A DNA stretch of 64,000 nucleotides from Anthracocystis setariae (GCA_928724745.1 CAKMXJ010000004.1:372001-436000); one strand, 5' to 3'; positions 36,801 through 50,631 are shown, numbered from the stretch's first letter. Notes: a model not told the origin generated them from the letters alone. Numbers and translations are program-made.

Positions 36801-37122
36801 AGAGATCGAGTATTTGGAAGAGGAGAAGCAGCGCGAATCGGCTCAGTCGGATCTGGCTAAGCTCATGACGACTATGGACGAACATGCAAGGTTTTGGCCC
36901 GTGGCCAGGAGGTTGGTGGACGTGCTCGGGGCTCAGAAGAATAGGTTGGGCGCTGCTGGACATGTTTCCAAAGCCACGATCAGCGCGCTGGCATCGCAAG
37001 TAGAGGCTATTCATGTTCTGGTGCGTCGTCCCGGACGGCAAGCGTCCAGCGAGAAGCCGGTAGAGGTGCATAGGGTATGTGATCTTCATGATCTGCGCGA
37101 GATGTTCCCGCAATTGTGTTGA
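33860..37122 (+). CDS. Zn2Cys6 fungal transcription factor
   Basis: Two exons (33860-34454 and 34550-37122, intron 95 bp) give 1055 residues. The zinc cluster is internal, Cys175-x2-Cys178-x6-Cys185-x6-Cys192-x2-Cys195-x6-Cys202 (CLACRNRKSRCDGVRPTCKT, then the last Cys in KIDCKWPE). The intron splits it between the fifth and sixth cysteines. A fungal-specific transcription factor middle domain follows: VEVFFQAFVKAISDQMPGLD, YLDRARALIGAAL, SAAIVSSAVSLCKQLDLHRA and DTFWMIYCLDRITSIVTARP. The first 170 residues are Pro/Ser-rich. Such proteins bind CGG-type DNA sites in the nucleus. Domain order resembles Ascomycete regulators of carbon or secondary metabolism, but the target genes cannot be named from the sequence. 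It is convergent with ARPC5. Confidence 0.92.
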
Positions 37123-37832
37123 TCGCGAGATCGACATGCTGGAATTAAGGTAGATGCCGTTCATGTTGTCGTCTCAAGTCTGATGATGGTGGGTTGAGAT
37201 TGTGAGCGTTGATTGTGCATCTTGGAGCTGGTTGCCATGGCGTTTGCAAGTTGTCCTCCATCGACTGTCAGAGTCGACCTTTAAGGTACATGGGCGTGCT
37301 GAAAGATTCGATGACTGGCGCTCCTGGGGCTGGAGCAGCTGAGTTTATACGTGGTGCTTGGCTAGCTCGGGTTGGTCGACGTCAGCATACATGCGAGGAT
37401 GCTTGAGATTCGACTCTGAGTCGAGGTTGTTTTGACTATGGTGTGCGACAGGTGGCGATGGTGGTGGATTGGAGGATGTAGGGTGAGTATGGCGGTATGT
37501 GATGGTGTTTGATCGGGGGGCTATGCGATTTCGATGGAGTATGCGCCATCGTTGGTGAGTCTCAATACCGCAACAACACTGGAGTGAATTCCATCTGATT
37601 GTGTTTTTTCATTCCCAAACCTTGGAGACGACTCAAATTCATCACCTTTCTTCTGTCTCGGCTCCCAAGTCTACGCAGATGATCTTGAATGTTGATGCGA
37701 ATCTATCACTCCCCCGCCTGATTCTGTTGAGTGTCGGCTACGACTCTCAGACCACCCTTGTTTAGAACGAATGTGTATTCCCGAATTCGTGACATTCAAG
37801 CTCGATGTGACAGTTTGGAGGATGACAACAAT
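37123..37832. other. Intergenic between convergent genes
   Basis: The 710 bases hold the 3' ends of the zinc-cluster gene and ARPC5. No coding frame or other element was recognised. Confidence 0.5.
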
Positions 37833-38663
37833 TTAAACAGTACGACGATCCGCCATGACACGAACGATGCATCCTGTACCTGCGACCTCGGTCAACTGTT
37901 TGCAAAAGAAGAATCAATCGGTTAGTTGTTTTGAGATCCCAAGCCAAATTGCGATCAAGGGCAAGGCGGACACTTACGCGTTCATGCCAACCAAGCAGGA
38001 CAGCACAATTGATGCCTTCGCCTTCACCTCCGAGTTCGAGTCCTTTGTACAGGTATTTCATGAGTGCATCTCGCTGGTCGATCGAGATCGCTTTGACTGC
38101 GTTCGAGATGTCGGCCGATTTTGTGCTGTTGACGATTTCCAGTAGCGACGACAGCGTGACGTGCTGTGTGTGTGTGTGTGTGTGTGTGTTTGGTTAAATG
38201 AGCAGGTAGAAGATCCAGGCAAGTTGGAGGCAGAAGGAAATTGGATCAGCATGAGAGATTCCGGAACAAGACGTGCGAGCCAAGTGCATGCTCGAGATGA
38301 TCCTGAGCGCAATTGGGATTGCGATGAGAGCTTACCTTGGCGTCCTCGACGTTGGGTCCGTAAGGGTAATCTGTGAGAACGAGGGCCAATGCGCCTGCAG
38401 CGTCGCCCCTGCCATTCCGACATGCACAAATCGAAGCCATGTCAGTCCACTTGACGTCGATTCCGAGGCTACGTGGCCCTCTAATGCTCCTGCCTGAGCA
38501 AAACCGCTACTTACCTTCCAATCAACGATCGAACCTCGGTAGACTTTGCCTTTGCGTCTGCTAACGCTTGTTCTGGCGACTTGGAAAATGGCTCCACCAG
38601 CTCTTCGTCCAGAATCAAATCCTCATCGTACTGGTCGATGTTGATCTTACGGAAGCTGTCCAT
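37833..38663 (-). CDS. ARC15: Arp2/3 complex subunit 5 (ARPC5, p16-Arc)
   Basis: Four exons (38515-38663, 38336-38408, 37978-38163 and 37833-37895) give 156 residues, the usual size. The product starts MDSFRKINIDQYDEDLILDE and continues with GDAAGALALVLTDYPYGPNV, then STKSADISNAVKAISIDQRD, then LMKYLYKGLE, and ends LLGWHERLTEVAGTGCIVRV plus MADRRTV. The last block is the family signature. The Arp2/3 complex nucleates branched actin filaments at endocytic patches. No single reading frame shows the gene; it was assembled from conserved blocks, and every junction keeps frame. The second intron (38164-38335) ends in a (CA)12 run directly before its AG, in place of a normal pyrimidine tract. Confidence 0.92.
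38165..38188. repeat. (TG)12 microsatellite at an ARPC5 splice acceptor
   Basis: Twelve TG units on the plus strand, read as (CA)12 in the ARPC5 transcript, sit at the 3' end of intron 2. The final CAG of the tract is the predicted acceptor. Confidence 0.85.
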
Positions 38664-39166
38664 CGCTGTGTAAGTTGCGATCTATGGAGACTGTGATGAT
38701 GCTTCGTGTGGCTGGTCGGGTGCGAGAGCAGGGTAGTGGTCTGCGATAGGCGGTGTTATATGCTGATTAAGCGAAGCGAGCTGTTGCTGGGAGCGGTGGG
38801 CTTTCAATGAGCTAGTGAGGAGAATGAGAAGGTGTGGAAGATGTGGAAGATGGATGGAGTGAGCGACAAAGCAAAGTGGAGTTGGCGCTCGCGTGGGACC
38901 GCAGTGATGACCGACGCCCATCGAATTGGCTGTGCGTTCGGATTGTGCACGGACTTGTTAAGACGCCACAACTAAACACGAGAAATCCGAAAGTCGTACC
39001 TAATCCAATCGGTCACGTTGAGCGCCTGATTGCAGATCGTCTTTGCGCAAAGACCAACACTTGAATGGCGCATTTTTCAACTTGTTCAAATGCGAGCATT
39101 TAGAGCTTCTTGTCCTTCCTCCACCTCCGCACCTCGGGCCCTCATTCTCGAGATCCCCTCGGCTCC
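38664..39166. other. Divergent promoter region, ARPC5 / PAN6
   Basis: The 503 bases separate divergent genes. No coding frame or motif was recognised. Confidence 0.5.
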
Positions 39167-40450
39167 ATGTCACGCAGGAACGCAGCAAGATTGGCACAGT
39201 CCCTGCTAAGCCAAGCATCAAGCTCTTCAACTGGCAGTAGTAGTCGCATTGCAGCAGCAACGCCTCATTCGGTTTGGCGGACAAGCTCCACCAGCAATGG
39301 ATTCCGCTCGGTAGCACCAACGGCTTCGCGAGATCGATTCTTGTCAACCTCTGCCGAATACAGAGCTCAGCCATCCTCTCTTCGACCTTCTTCGACAACC
39401 TTTCCATCGTCGTCCGACTCTCCGGTCTCGAATTCTCCCATCCCCATCTTCACAACCGTCCGCGACTACCGAGCATGGCGTCTGCAAGCAACCAAGGACG
39501 GCAAGTCGGTGGGCTTTATCGCTACCATGGGCGCTTTGCACGATGGCCATCTCAAGCTCGTCCAAGCTAGCCTCCTCGAAAATGACTATACCGTCGTTTC
39601 CATCTTTGTCAATCCCGCTCAGTTCGCACCCACCGAGGACCTTGCATCTTATCCGCGCACCGTTGAATCCGACATTCAGAAACTCGCCTCCATCACACAC
39701 GGTGATGCCAAAGTAAACGCAGCATTCGTCCCCAGCGTCAAGGAGATGTATCCAAATGGATTCACGCAGATCGTCGAGGATCAGATTGGCGCGTTTGTCG
39801 AAGTCAAAGGCCTAAGTCATCAGATGGAAGGTGGAAGTCGACCCACTTTCTTCCGCGGCGTCGCAACGGTCGTCACCAAACTCTTCCACATCATCCAGCC
39901 CGACCGTACCTACTTTGGACAAAAAGACATCCAACAATCCGTCGTGCTTCGTCGTCTCGTCTCCGACCTCGTCTTCTCCCATCCCCCCTCGCCAGACCAC
40001 CTTCGTGTCATCCCCACCGGTCGCGATCCCATCGACAATTTGGCCCTCAGCAGTCGCAACGCATACCTTACTCCGGACTCGCGCCAGGTCGCACCAGTCC
40101 TCTACCGTGCACTCAAAACAGGCCAGGACGTATGGGAACAACCCCACTGGACCTCCGCGGACACCGCCGAACGAATCAACAAAACCCTAGAAAGCGCACG
40201 TGCCGTCGTCCTCGACCAAGCAGCCAAATGCTCCGCAGACGGCAAAAACGTCACCCTCAAACTAGACTACATCTCACTCAACCATCCACACACTCTCGAG
40301 AACATCGAACACACCCTCGTCCAAAAGGGACCGCACAATACTCACATCCATCAAGGCGCAATCCTCAGCGGCGCCGCCCTCATCAGCCAAGGCAACGACG
40401 CAAAGGTCACTAGACTCATCGATAACCTCTTGCTCGGTTTCACACTCTAG
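39167..40450 (+). CDS. PAN6: Pantothenate synthetase (pantoate-beta-alanine ligase)
   Basis: One exon encodes 427 residues. The enzyme joins pantoate and beta-alanine with ATP to make pantothenate, the precursor of coenzyme A. The first 100 residues are Ser/Arg-rich (MSRRNAARLAQSLLSQASSS), which could be a mitochondrial targeting sequence. The catalytic part then shows FIATMGALHDGHLKLVQASL with the ATP-binding HxGH-type element, IFVNPAQFAPTEDLASYPR, YFGQKDIQQSVVLRRLV and LALSSRNAYLT. A poorly conserved segment lies around SVKEMYPNGFTQIVEDQ. The start is the first ATG; the frame is open upstream without one. In smuts a pantothenate gene (pan1/panC) has been described as linked to the a mating locus, which agrees with the receptor 12 kb away. 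Confidence 0.95.
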   Translation: MSRRNAARLAQSLLSQASSSSTGSSSRIAAATPHSVWRTSSTSNGFRSVAPTASRDRFLSTSAEYRAQPSSLRPSSTTFPSSSDSPVSNSPIPIFTTVRDYRAWRLQATKDGKSVGFIATMGALHDGHLKLVQASLLENDYTVVSIFVNPAQFAPTEDLASYPRTVESDIQKLASITHGDAKVNAAFVPSVKEMYPNGFTQIVEDQIGAFVEVKGLSHQMEGGSRPTFFRGVATVVTKLFHIIQPDRTYFGQKDIQQSVVLRRLVSDLVFSHPPSPDHLRVIPTGRDPIDNLALSSRNAYLTPDSRQVAPVLYRALKTGQDVWEQPHWTSADTAERINKTLESARAVVLDQAAKCSADGKNVTLKLDYISLNHPHTLENIEHTLVQKGPHNTHIHQGAILSGAALISQGNDAKVTRLIDNLLLGFTL

Positions 40451-40615
40451 TCTTGCACCTCTTCGGCTCATTCGTCAATTCACTGCGTCTGCCCTCTCTA
40501 ACTACGGCTGGCTGTGTGACCCTCAATGCAAAACCGGCACAGCCAATGTAGCGGACACAGAGAAAACCAGATTCATGCAAAGTAGAAAGAGAACTAGAAG
40601 AACAGCGATGAAGTT

Positions 40616-43014
<2,399 letters not shown>

Positions 43015-43495
43015 ATGTTGCCAACATCGATATTGAGATCACGTTCAGCGTGGAAGGGTAAGTAGACGGTCCTCCCTTCCAATCTCACAGAGCTACTCAA
43101 TCCATACCAAGCGCAGTCAACTTAGCTAAGCATTGAATCCTCTTCTGCTACGGTCCATCATTGTCTTCTAGGTCCCTTCTTCGTCGCCTTCCCAAACCTC
43201 GCCGAGGCACTCAGGAACAACACCGCCATTCGAACTAACGCAAGGAGTTGCACTGTTCTCCCTAACTTTGTCGGGTAAGCCATCCCTCTTCCGCATGTCG
43301 TGTGCAGCCGCATCGACTCAACGCTGACCTCAATCTATTCCTTTGATGTTCGAATTCGACAGCTTGAAGTTCCTCGTCCACAATGGCAAGCATCACATCC
43401 CATTGACCATCACCGAAGAAATGGTTGGCCATAAGCTCGGCGAATTCGCCCCTACCAGGAAGCCTTTCCGCTACAGGCTTACTAAGAACAAGTAA
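43015..43495 (+). CDS. RSM19: Mitochondrial ribosomal protein uS19m
   Basis: Three exons (43015-43057, 43172-43274 and 43363-43495) join to 92 residues, the normal size for S19. The product starts [20 protein letters not shown] and continues with [20 protein letters not shown], then [20 protein letters not shown] and [23 protein letters not shown], the IxPxFVG block and the [11 protein letters not shown] ending are the S19 signature; the eukaryotic cytosolic S15 protein differs. It belongs to the head of the mitochondrial small ribosomal subunit. No single ORF covers the gene; each exon junction keeps frame and has good GT-AG sites. Confidence 0.93.
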
Positions 43496-43689
43496 ACCGA
43501 CACACTTTCAAACCCCCGACGTTGCTGGCATCTCAGCTTCACATACACACTTGTACTTGTATCTCGACAATTCAGCTCTCTTGACTCAATTCCCTCCGAC
43601 AGCATCGACCTGACCCGCGAGAACACAACCACTGGAAGATTGACACTAATTCTTTTCAACTTCTATACACGTATCGATATCTAATACGA

Positions 43690-46600
43690 CTAAGAAGCAC
43701 CGGGCGGAGGCGCGAATCCTGCCTGGGGAGCCACGAGCAACGGAGTACCCTGTGCATCCGCCGTCTCTACATACACCTGGTTGCCCCACCACTGCAACTC
43801 CAACGCCCCATTCTTGGGCATCTGCAGTAAAAAGTAGATCACGAGCGACGACATGATCGTGCCAAAGTCGAGTGCGCCTGCCAGCACAAAGTTGTATCTC
43901 GACCACCACTCGAATCGACGCTTTCGCATCCAGTATTGGAACAAGTAACCTACCACAATGGCCGAAGTGAAATTGATCCCGGACGCCGGAGGCGCCAAAC
44001 TCATGCCCACAAACACGATGGGTGCCGATACATAGCGCATCTTGCTCCATCCCAGCCTGCGTGACACGTACCATGTGATCAGAGGCACCACGGCTCCTAC
44101 CGCCAACCCGTAGAACAGATTGACGTAAGGCGATTTGGAACCAAAGCTACGCTCGACGCCGATCGCACCCCAGATGATCGACGCAGTGTAGAAGATATTG
44201 ACCGTAGGACAGCTGAAGCGTTGCGGCTGATTCGGATCGCAGAGCCCTTGGATGTGATCTCGCAAGAAATTCTTGGCCAGGATCTGCATGATACTATTGA
44301 GGACGATCGTCACGAACTGAACAAAGAAAATCTCGCGTGGAGGAATCTTCATGTAGTGTCCGAGCTTCTGATCCTGCGCAAACAGCAGTCCGAATGTCGT
44401 CGTCTGTTGACTGATCGTCTTGAACATCATCACCGGCAACGGCTTGCCTGGCAGGATCGCCGAAGCCACCAACTCCGAAACCAGGTTGACGCCTGCCGGC
44501 AGACCGCTCATGGCAAAGATGAAGCCGAACGGAAGCATGTACGCGACCGGGATCAAGACCGCCAGGCAAAGCGCCCAGATCGGCAGCCCAGTGCCATAGC
44601 CTACGTTGAGAAAGACCACCATGCCGATACCGCACAACAGCACCGTAGCATACCAGAAGGACGGCACACCGGCATACCTGCGCATCAGACGCGCATGTAT
44701 ATCGTCAGGCATCGTTCTCCCTGAGCGCAGCCGATCGTAGATAAACTTGCCATGGTACAAAGTGGTATGCACCACCGCAGCTGTGATGAGTGCAAATCCT
44801 CCAAAGTATGCGACAACGAGTCCTGCAGAGATGTACACCTGCGAGTAGTCGTTGTACGCATCGATGAGCAGTGTCGTATGATCCGGCGAGACAACGCTGA
44901 CATTGTATCGCTCTCCAAATCGATCGAAGCTTCGTCCAGACAAAATAGGCAGGTATGCCGTATGAAGCGCGTTGGTGAAGTACAAGATCGGCGCTGCGAT
45001 CCAGATTCCCACCAAGAAGCCGCCAAACAGATTGGTTTGCGCCCACCAAGGCGTGATGAGCGGCGAGCCGAGACACACGATCTGGGTCCAGTCAAACGTA
45101 AGCACGCTAGCTCCCAGTCCGCTAGCGGCGCCAAATACCACATTGACCGGAACGTTCGTTGGCCAGATCCAACACACCCAATTAAAGACCGACATCGCTG
45201 TGAATAGGTAGCCTGGCAACAAGTAGACAACAAACGCGACGGCCGAAAAGATCTGAAAGAAGCGCAACCTCGATCTTCTGCGCTTCCCTCTCTGCGGAAG
45301 CGAATCTTCTTCGGCATGCAGTGTGTTGAGCACCGTAGACACTGCCAAGTTTTGCGGCCAGATCATCGAGGCTGGAACGACAAGCACTTCTCGAACGAAC
45401 CCTGCTAGAGCCAAGCCTACAAGTTGAGGAGCGCACACCGAAAGAAAGCCGTACAGGAAAGACCTCCTGTCGTCCCAGAATCGCTCCAGATCTTGTGCAA
45501 GGAGTATGGATAGCGAATAAGACGGATTGAGCCCAGTGGTTGCCGCTACGAGCACGATGGTGTGTTCCTTGATGTTCCAAGGGCCTGGGTTGAACGACCA
45601 CGTGTACGATTTGCCACCGCCTTTTGCTCCTCGACTTCTGAATAAGTTGGGCAGGCGAAAGGTGAAGGAGTGGATGGGCAGGATATTCGCCAGGACGGTT
45701 CCGAAGGGATGTGCCAAAATTTGGATCACGATGGCGACAATCTGAATCGGAGGATTACGTTGCGAAAGGAACGTATTGACAACCGAAGTGAGCGCCGACA
45801 CGCCAAGACCCAGCAACACAGATCGGAAAGTGATCGACGGCATCGTTGGATCGTCCACGTTGGATACCGAAGCTCGCACTTCTGGGTAGGGTGAATCATC
45901 TTCTTCTTCGAGTTCCAGCTCGACGGCTCGAAAAAAGGTAGGCTGGGGCGCGAGACGAAGTAGATCGATGCTATCTGATGTTGGGCCGTTGCTGCAATAG
46001 TGACCATTCCAGGACGACAGACCGTGGTCAGACGACGAAGGGGAAAAGTATCGACCGTCGGTGTCTCTACCGGAAGAGTTGCAATGACGCTGCCAAGTGC
46101 TGCTGTTGCTTCGTGTCGAAGGATGCCACTTGATCGAGGTCGAGCGGTGGACTTCCCGATCCGGCTTGTCTCCTACACCACTCTTCTGTGAAGGCGCGTC
46201 TTCTTTCGCTTCCGATACCGGGACTGCACCAAGGCGTTCTTGCATCTGTACGAGATTTCCTCGTGCATCATAGACAGCTCCGCTTTGCTGGTCATAGTAG
46301 TACACGCTCTCTCGTTGCATCTCGCCTTGAGCAGAGTTGGCCTGTGTCGCTTCGGTTGGTGCAGCGGCAATGGAAGCGGCAGGCATGTTTGATGGAGCAG
46401 CAACCACCTGTACTGCAGGTGTTCCAAGACCAGCTACAGATGCAAACGTGATCGATCATCCACATCAGCAACGACGTCCTTTCGCTTCCGGCTCGAGACG
46501 TGTGTTTCGGCATAAGTACTCACGAGGTGCAAAAGCAAACACGTCGTCATCGTCATCGTCATCGTCTTCGAGTCCTTCCTGATCTGAATCAAGCGATCCA

Positions 46601-46770
46601 TCAGCATTACGTCCATCTCCGGAAGAACATGTCGCATCTTGATCACCAACAGTCTGGTCTTCAAACTCCCTTCCAGCACCGCCAGATGTAGTAGGGCGAG
46701 CCGTACGTGCAGCCTTGCCAGCAGAGGTTGCGGGTCGACTCTGCGCCGTTTTGAGTCTCGACATGGTCAT
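43690..46770 (-). CDS. OPT-family oligopeptide transporter
   Basis: Two exons (46524-46770 and 43690-46433, intron 90 bp) give 996 residues. The first exon supplies an N-terminal hydrophilic segment with a run of eight Asp (near residue 70) followed by VFAFAPPGLGT across the junction. From about residue 230 many hydrophobic segments follow, with OPT landmarks NPGPWNIKEHTIVLVAATTG, GLNPSYSLSILLAQDLERFW, VPASMIWPQNLA and MPFGFIFAMSGLPAGVN. OPT proteins import small peptides or glutathione derivatives, and some move metal chelates, by proton symport at the plasma membrane. Substrate is not deducible. The frame also continues upstream of the second-exon ATG, which supports the splice to exon 1; a shorter protein starting at 46386 is the alternative. 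Confidence 0.9.
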
Positions 46771-47387
46771 CTGCTGTGCAGAAGCTGTTGAGAACAGTTG
46801 GATGCAGATCAAAGTACAGCGTTTGCACAGTTGTGAGTGAGGAACAGGTCAGGACGTTTGTGAACTTCATCCCAGAACGACCAGGAACAAGGCTGTTTGG
46901 ATAGCGTCCCGCCTTGACCCACCTCAAAGTGATGAAGTGTGGGTGTGCCATAGCATAGGTTGCCTTTTAACCATCAGATTCATATGCAGCGATCTCTCTC
47001 AACAGAGCCGACGAATTCTGTGTTGTCGCTTGGCATGGATCAATACACATGTATTGGAGCTCAACCAGGAGGACCAAAGCGATGCAATGCAGGCTCGAAT
47101 GCAACGGTTGAACGAGAGGACAATGCAAAGGTGGGAGCCATCAGGATGTGGGCCCTTCTTATGAGAACGAGCCGATTCAGCTGATGAATGGTCGCTTGTC
47201 AACATGGCAGTCTCTGCGATGCTCTGCGGGTGATTGTGCGAGATACGCTCATCATCCTCGATGCAGAGGGATAACGGTGAAGTCTCGTAGGGCGTCAAAT
47301 GAAGGCTTAGCCAAGGCACACGATCAAGGTCTTGCTAGTTTGTCAGGTGCGGTAAAAGCCTTGCGATGAAAAGCGAGACCTATCTCA
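46771..47387. other. Intergenic, OPT transporter upstream
   Basis: The 617 bases between the transporter start and the fold-back element hold no protein-like frame. Confidence 0.45.
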
Positions 47388-47570
47388 ATCATCTCCTTCA
47401 ATTCTCGCTAGGCCTGGCCTAGCGATCCAGCTTGTTCCTTTCCCCTCCCTGTAATCCCTTCCTTTGTCTTGTCGCTCGCCCTTTGCGCTCAACCAGCCCC
47501 CTCACGGCGGGCTGGGAGCATCCTCGAGCTTCAGGCCTCACTGGTCTTGCCACAGTCACACTCTATTCAC
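47388..47570 (+). repeat. Left inverted arm of the fold-back element
   Basis: This arm pairs with 48101-48283 on the opposite strand. Bases 47402-47547 match perfectly. Confidence 0.9.
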
Positions 47571-48100
47571 CCTCACTAGCTGCTAGCGGCGCCCAAGCGG
47601 GAGCCTCATAGCCAATGCAGCAATTTTGATCTTGAATCACCATACATCTTCGTGTATACATTTGTCATCTTGGTTTAACAACGTGCAAAATCGTAGGAAG
47701 CTATACGGCGGTTTCTCACACGCTTGAGAAGCTCACAATTAAATTCTTAGGTCTAAGCAGTCAAGCTGTCCTTTGAGAGTGTATCAGTACTTTTTGATCC
47801 ATCTCTCCGCCGACTCTTGGCAATTTCTTCTGGACCATATCTGAGGGATGCCGGTCACGGCTGCCCACATGGACCATCCACTCGATGTCTTTTTCACGGC
47901 CTAGCAAGGCTTTACAGGTCCAACATACCAACGCGGCGGTGGCAAAGTTTGCCTCCAGATCTTCGCCAAACGTGTTGCTTTGGTTGCCCAGAATCCCGCT
48001 TGGGCGTAGCTAGAAGCGCGAAATTTTGACCCTTTGCGGCGAGAAAATCAGAATCTTTTGTCGCCGTTCACTTGTCAAAAATTTGGGGGAAAATTCTGCT

Positions 48101-48283
48101 GTGGATAGAGTGTGATTGCGGCGAGACCAGTGAGGCCTGAAGCTCGAGGATGCTCCCAGCCCGCCGTGAGGGGGCTGGTTGAGCGCAAAGGGCGAGCGAC
48201 AAGACAAAGGAAGGGATTACAGGGAGGGGAAAGGAACAAGCTGGATCGCTAGGCCAGGCCTAGCGAGAAATGGAGGAGATGAT
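48101..48283 (-). repeat. Right inverted arm of the fold-back element
   Basis: This arm is the inverted copy of 47388-47570 without insertions or deletions. Confidence 0.9.
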
Positions 48284-48794
48284 GGTGCTAACGATGGGCA
48301 GATGGCCAGAGAGTGCAATCTACGTGGAAGTGGGCAAGGCCATGGTGGGTGATGAGGCCAGCTCCGCCCACCCAGACGCTCTCGCTCTATCGCACGAGTT
48401 GCAGACTTAACCTCCCTGCAGCCAATGTACAACCGTTAACAGTGGACCCTCTAAATGCATAGAACCACCCGACCGAAGCTCCAACGGCCTTTTTACAGCC
48501 CCTTGCGCTTTCATTTTCCCAAGTTCAGAATGCATTTATGTGGGCCGAAGGATGCCGAAAGCAGATTTTCCAATTGAGCTCAACTAAAACATCAAGCAGC
48601 GATCCGATCAGTATTTGGCGTTTGCAGGCCAGAGGGGCAGGCTAAGTTTCCCCAGTACGGTCCCCAATTGACCGGGTTTCGGTTCATGTCAAGTTCTTAC
48701 GCCTATTCTCAATAGCTTCCTGAGTGAGAATCGTAGTTGAACAGCCTTTGCGTGAGTCACAGTGTCATTTCAGACGCGAGGCGGAGGCGTCGCG
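48284..48794. other. Intergenic, CBP4 downstream
   Basis: The 511 bases hold no coding frame. A segment near 48380-48415 resembles one at 53154-53189, which suggests a dispersed repeat remnant. Confidence 0.4.
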
Positions 48795-49353
48795 TCAGTC
48801 TCTCGCTCTTGCTCCTTCAGCCCATACCGGGGCGGTATCATCTTGCTCCTTCGCCCTCTGTACGAAAGAAAGGTGATGAAACACGGACGTTAGAAGATCA
48901 ACGTTATTGAGATATGCGACGTGCGAGAGGATGCATACCTGAAGCTGTTCAGCATAAGCGGCTTTGCGTTGGGCCTCGAGGCGATGGGCATCTACTCGGC
49001 GCTTGAGATCTGGTGAGAGGGCCTGTCAACTCGACATAGCAAAAGAAGAGCGTTCAAGGTGAGATACGATCCGACGTGCAAAGGAATTCATCAGCTGATT
49101 GACAGAGGCAAGTCATGTGGAAAGAGTATCACATGTCGCTCTGTGATAGGGAGAAACGTACATCGTAGAATTGCTGGTCCGTCGGAGTAGTAGCTGCGAC
49201 AAAGGAATGCAAGAGGGTGGGATAAGTTCTCATGCAGTTGCCAAAGGAAAGGCGTGAACAAAGTAGGAACGTACCTTTCATGATCGCATAACCGACTGCG
49301 ACAGTGATGAAGCCACCTACGATGGCTTGCGGCCAAGGGGAACCTGCAGGCAT
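48795..49353 (-). CDS. CBP4: Cytochrome bc1 complex assembly factor Cbp4
   Basis: Four small exons (49275-49353, 49162-49193, 48939-49022 and 48795-48857) join to 85 residues. The first part is MPAGSPWPQAIVGGFITVAV followed by GYAIMK, one membrane segment. The family hallmark TTPTDQQFYDALSPDLKRRV follows, then a charged helix and a conserved Trp near the end (TAPVWAEGARARD). Cbp4 binds newly made cytochrome b with Cbp3-Cbp6 in the inner mitochondrial membrane during assembly of ubiquinol-cytochrome c reductase. The gene is invisible as an ORF because its longest exon is 84 bases. All junctions keep frame. It is divergent from the Asterix gene. Confidence 0.88.
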
Positions 49354-50018
49354 TTTCGTGTGAAATGCCGGGATCGAGACAAGTGATGGAAGAAAGGGAA
49401 GGTGCTGCAAGTGCTTTGATACTGTGTTCGCCTGGCTTGTGCGGAGGTTCGAGAGCTCCGATACCGCGGTTCCAGGACAATGGAAGCGTTGGAAGCACGA
49501 AACAAACGGAAAGGGACCGTGAGATGCCGTTGTTAGGTAGGATGCACAGAAGAACGGCGTGCAGAGACGCACGCTAACGATAGTTGTCGAGAGAGAAGAG
49601 AGATAAAGGGATCGTCTTCCTTTGTCGTTGGTTGATGATAGTGTGAGAACAAGATGTGCGTGACGAGAGCGGCAGCAACAAAGGGCACTAACTGCATAGC
49701 ATGCATTGTCTGAAAAGAAGCGAGTTGGCGCAGGGACCGCGTTTCGCCAAACCAAAATGCAGCCTTGCGGTCCCTTTCTTCTCTTTTGACAGCGGCGTGG
49801 GAAGCCTGAGCGCAACGACTTTGGTCAGCAGAAGTGGAGGGAAACACTGAAATTACTTAGTTATAAAATGTTAGTCTAGCATTTCGGGACATCCGATATC
49901 CGGATAAACCGTTCTTGGTTCCTTCCCATTCACCGGCCCGCACTGCGACGCGCTTAGAGACCCACTGTGATCTCTTCACGCTCACTCCTCTGCACGCCCT
50001 CTATCATCTTCCAGCATA
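49354..50018. other. Divergent promoter region, CBP4 / Asterix-type gene
   Basis: The 665 bases between divergent genes show no coding frame or recognised motif. Confidence 0.5.
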
Positions 50019-50631
50019 ATGTCATACCGACGAGTCGACCCATCGGATCCGCGCCGTGTGGAACTGGTCCGCCCTCTGGCACTGCCGAAAGCGTGGAAGT
50101 CAAACGAGCTCGACCTGTACGCCTCGTTTCTTGGCTCGGTGTCGATCCTGTCGACCAGTGCCATGCTTCTGCGTACCCCCTACATTGCCTACGCAGGTCT
50201 CATCTTCGCCTGCGCACACATCGCCCACGACAAGCCGTTCAAATCCAACAAGACCAAGGAAGCATCCACAGGTGGGCCATGGATGTCGCTGATGTGAGTG
50301 CCCTTTCATACTGCTCGGTTCTCGCGATTCGACTCTGATCCGTTCTTGACTTGCCTTGACGTGTCACAGGTTTGCATTCCTAGCAATGATTGCATTGGTT
50401 ATCCCAAAGGTAAGTAGCTCGAAGCTATTGAGGAGCCCACAATCTGCCTCCGCAATCCGGCTGACTTATACGCTTGTCGTCTCTTTGACCCCCACCCACC
50501 GACTGTTGAACCTGTCTACGTTGTCTACTCTCTGCTTCTGGCGGCGCTATCCATTCGTATGACACTTCCCAAAACACAGCTCTCCAAGGACGACCCTCTC
50601 GGACTCATCCGCAGAATGCCATCAGCATAAA
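50019..50631 (+). CDS. Asterix-domain protein (PAT complex subunit)
   Basis: Three exons (50019-50293, 50370-50409 and 50581-50631) give 121 residues. The product begins MSYRRVDPSDPRRVELVRPL and has the DPRR block and three hydrophobic stretches of the Asterix family (human WDR83OS): LYASFLGSVSILSTSAMLL, YIAYAGLIFACAHIAHDKP and LMFAFLAMIALVIPK. In animals Asterix and CCDC47 form the PAT complex, an ER chaperone for nascent multi-pass membrane proteins. The last exon (LSKDDPLGLIRRMPSA) is the least certain, although no other AG lies in the 130 bases before its acceptor. The gene is the last ordinary one before the mating-type genes on this side, so it may be the left border gene of the a locus. 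Confidence 0.85.

Larger units (their letters stand above)
47388..48283. mobile_element. Fold-back element with 183-bp inverted arms
   Basis: The left arm (47388-47570) and right arm (48101-48283) are inverted copies of equal length. They are identical over 146 bases (47402-47547 against 48124-48269), with scattered mismatches at both ends; the four inner ones (T/C, A/G, G/A, T/C) are all transitions. Each arm holds its own near-palindrome, CGCTAGGCCTGGCCTAGCG. A second, inner inverted pair (GCCCAAGCGGGA at 47591-47602 and its complement at 47994-48005) is nested inside. The 530-base centre has no coding frame. No clear target-site duplication was seen at the ends. It is probably a non-autonomous terminal-inverted-repeat (MITE-like) or fold-back transposon, or a large hairpin of another origin. 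Confidence 0.75.
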
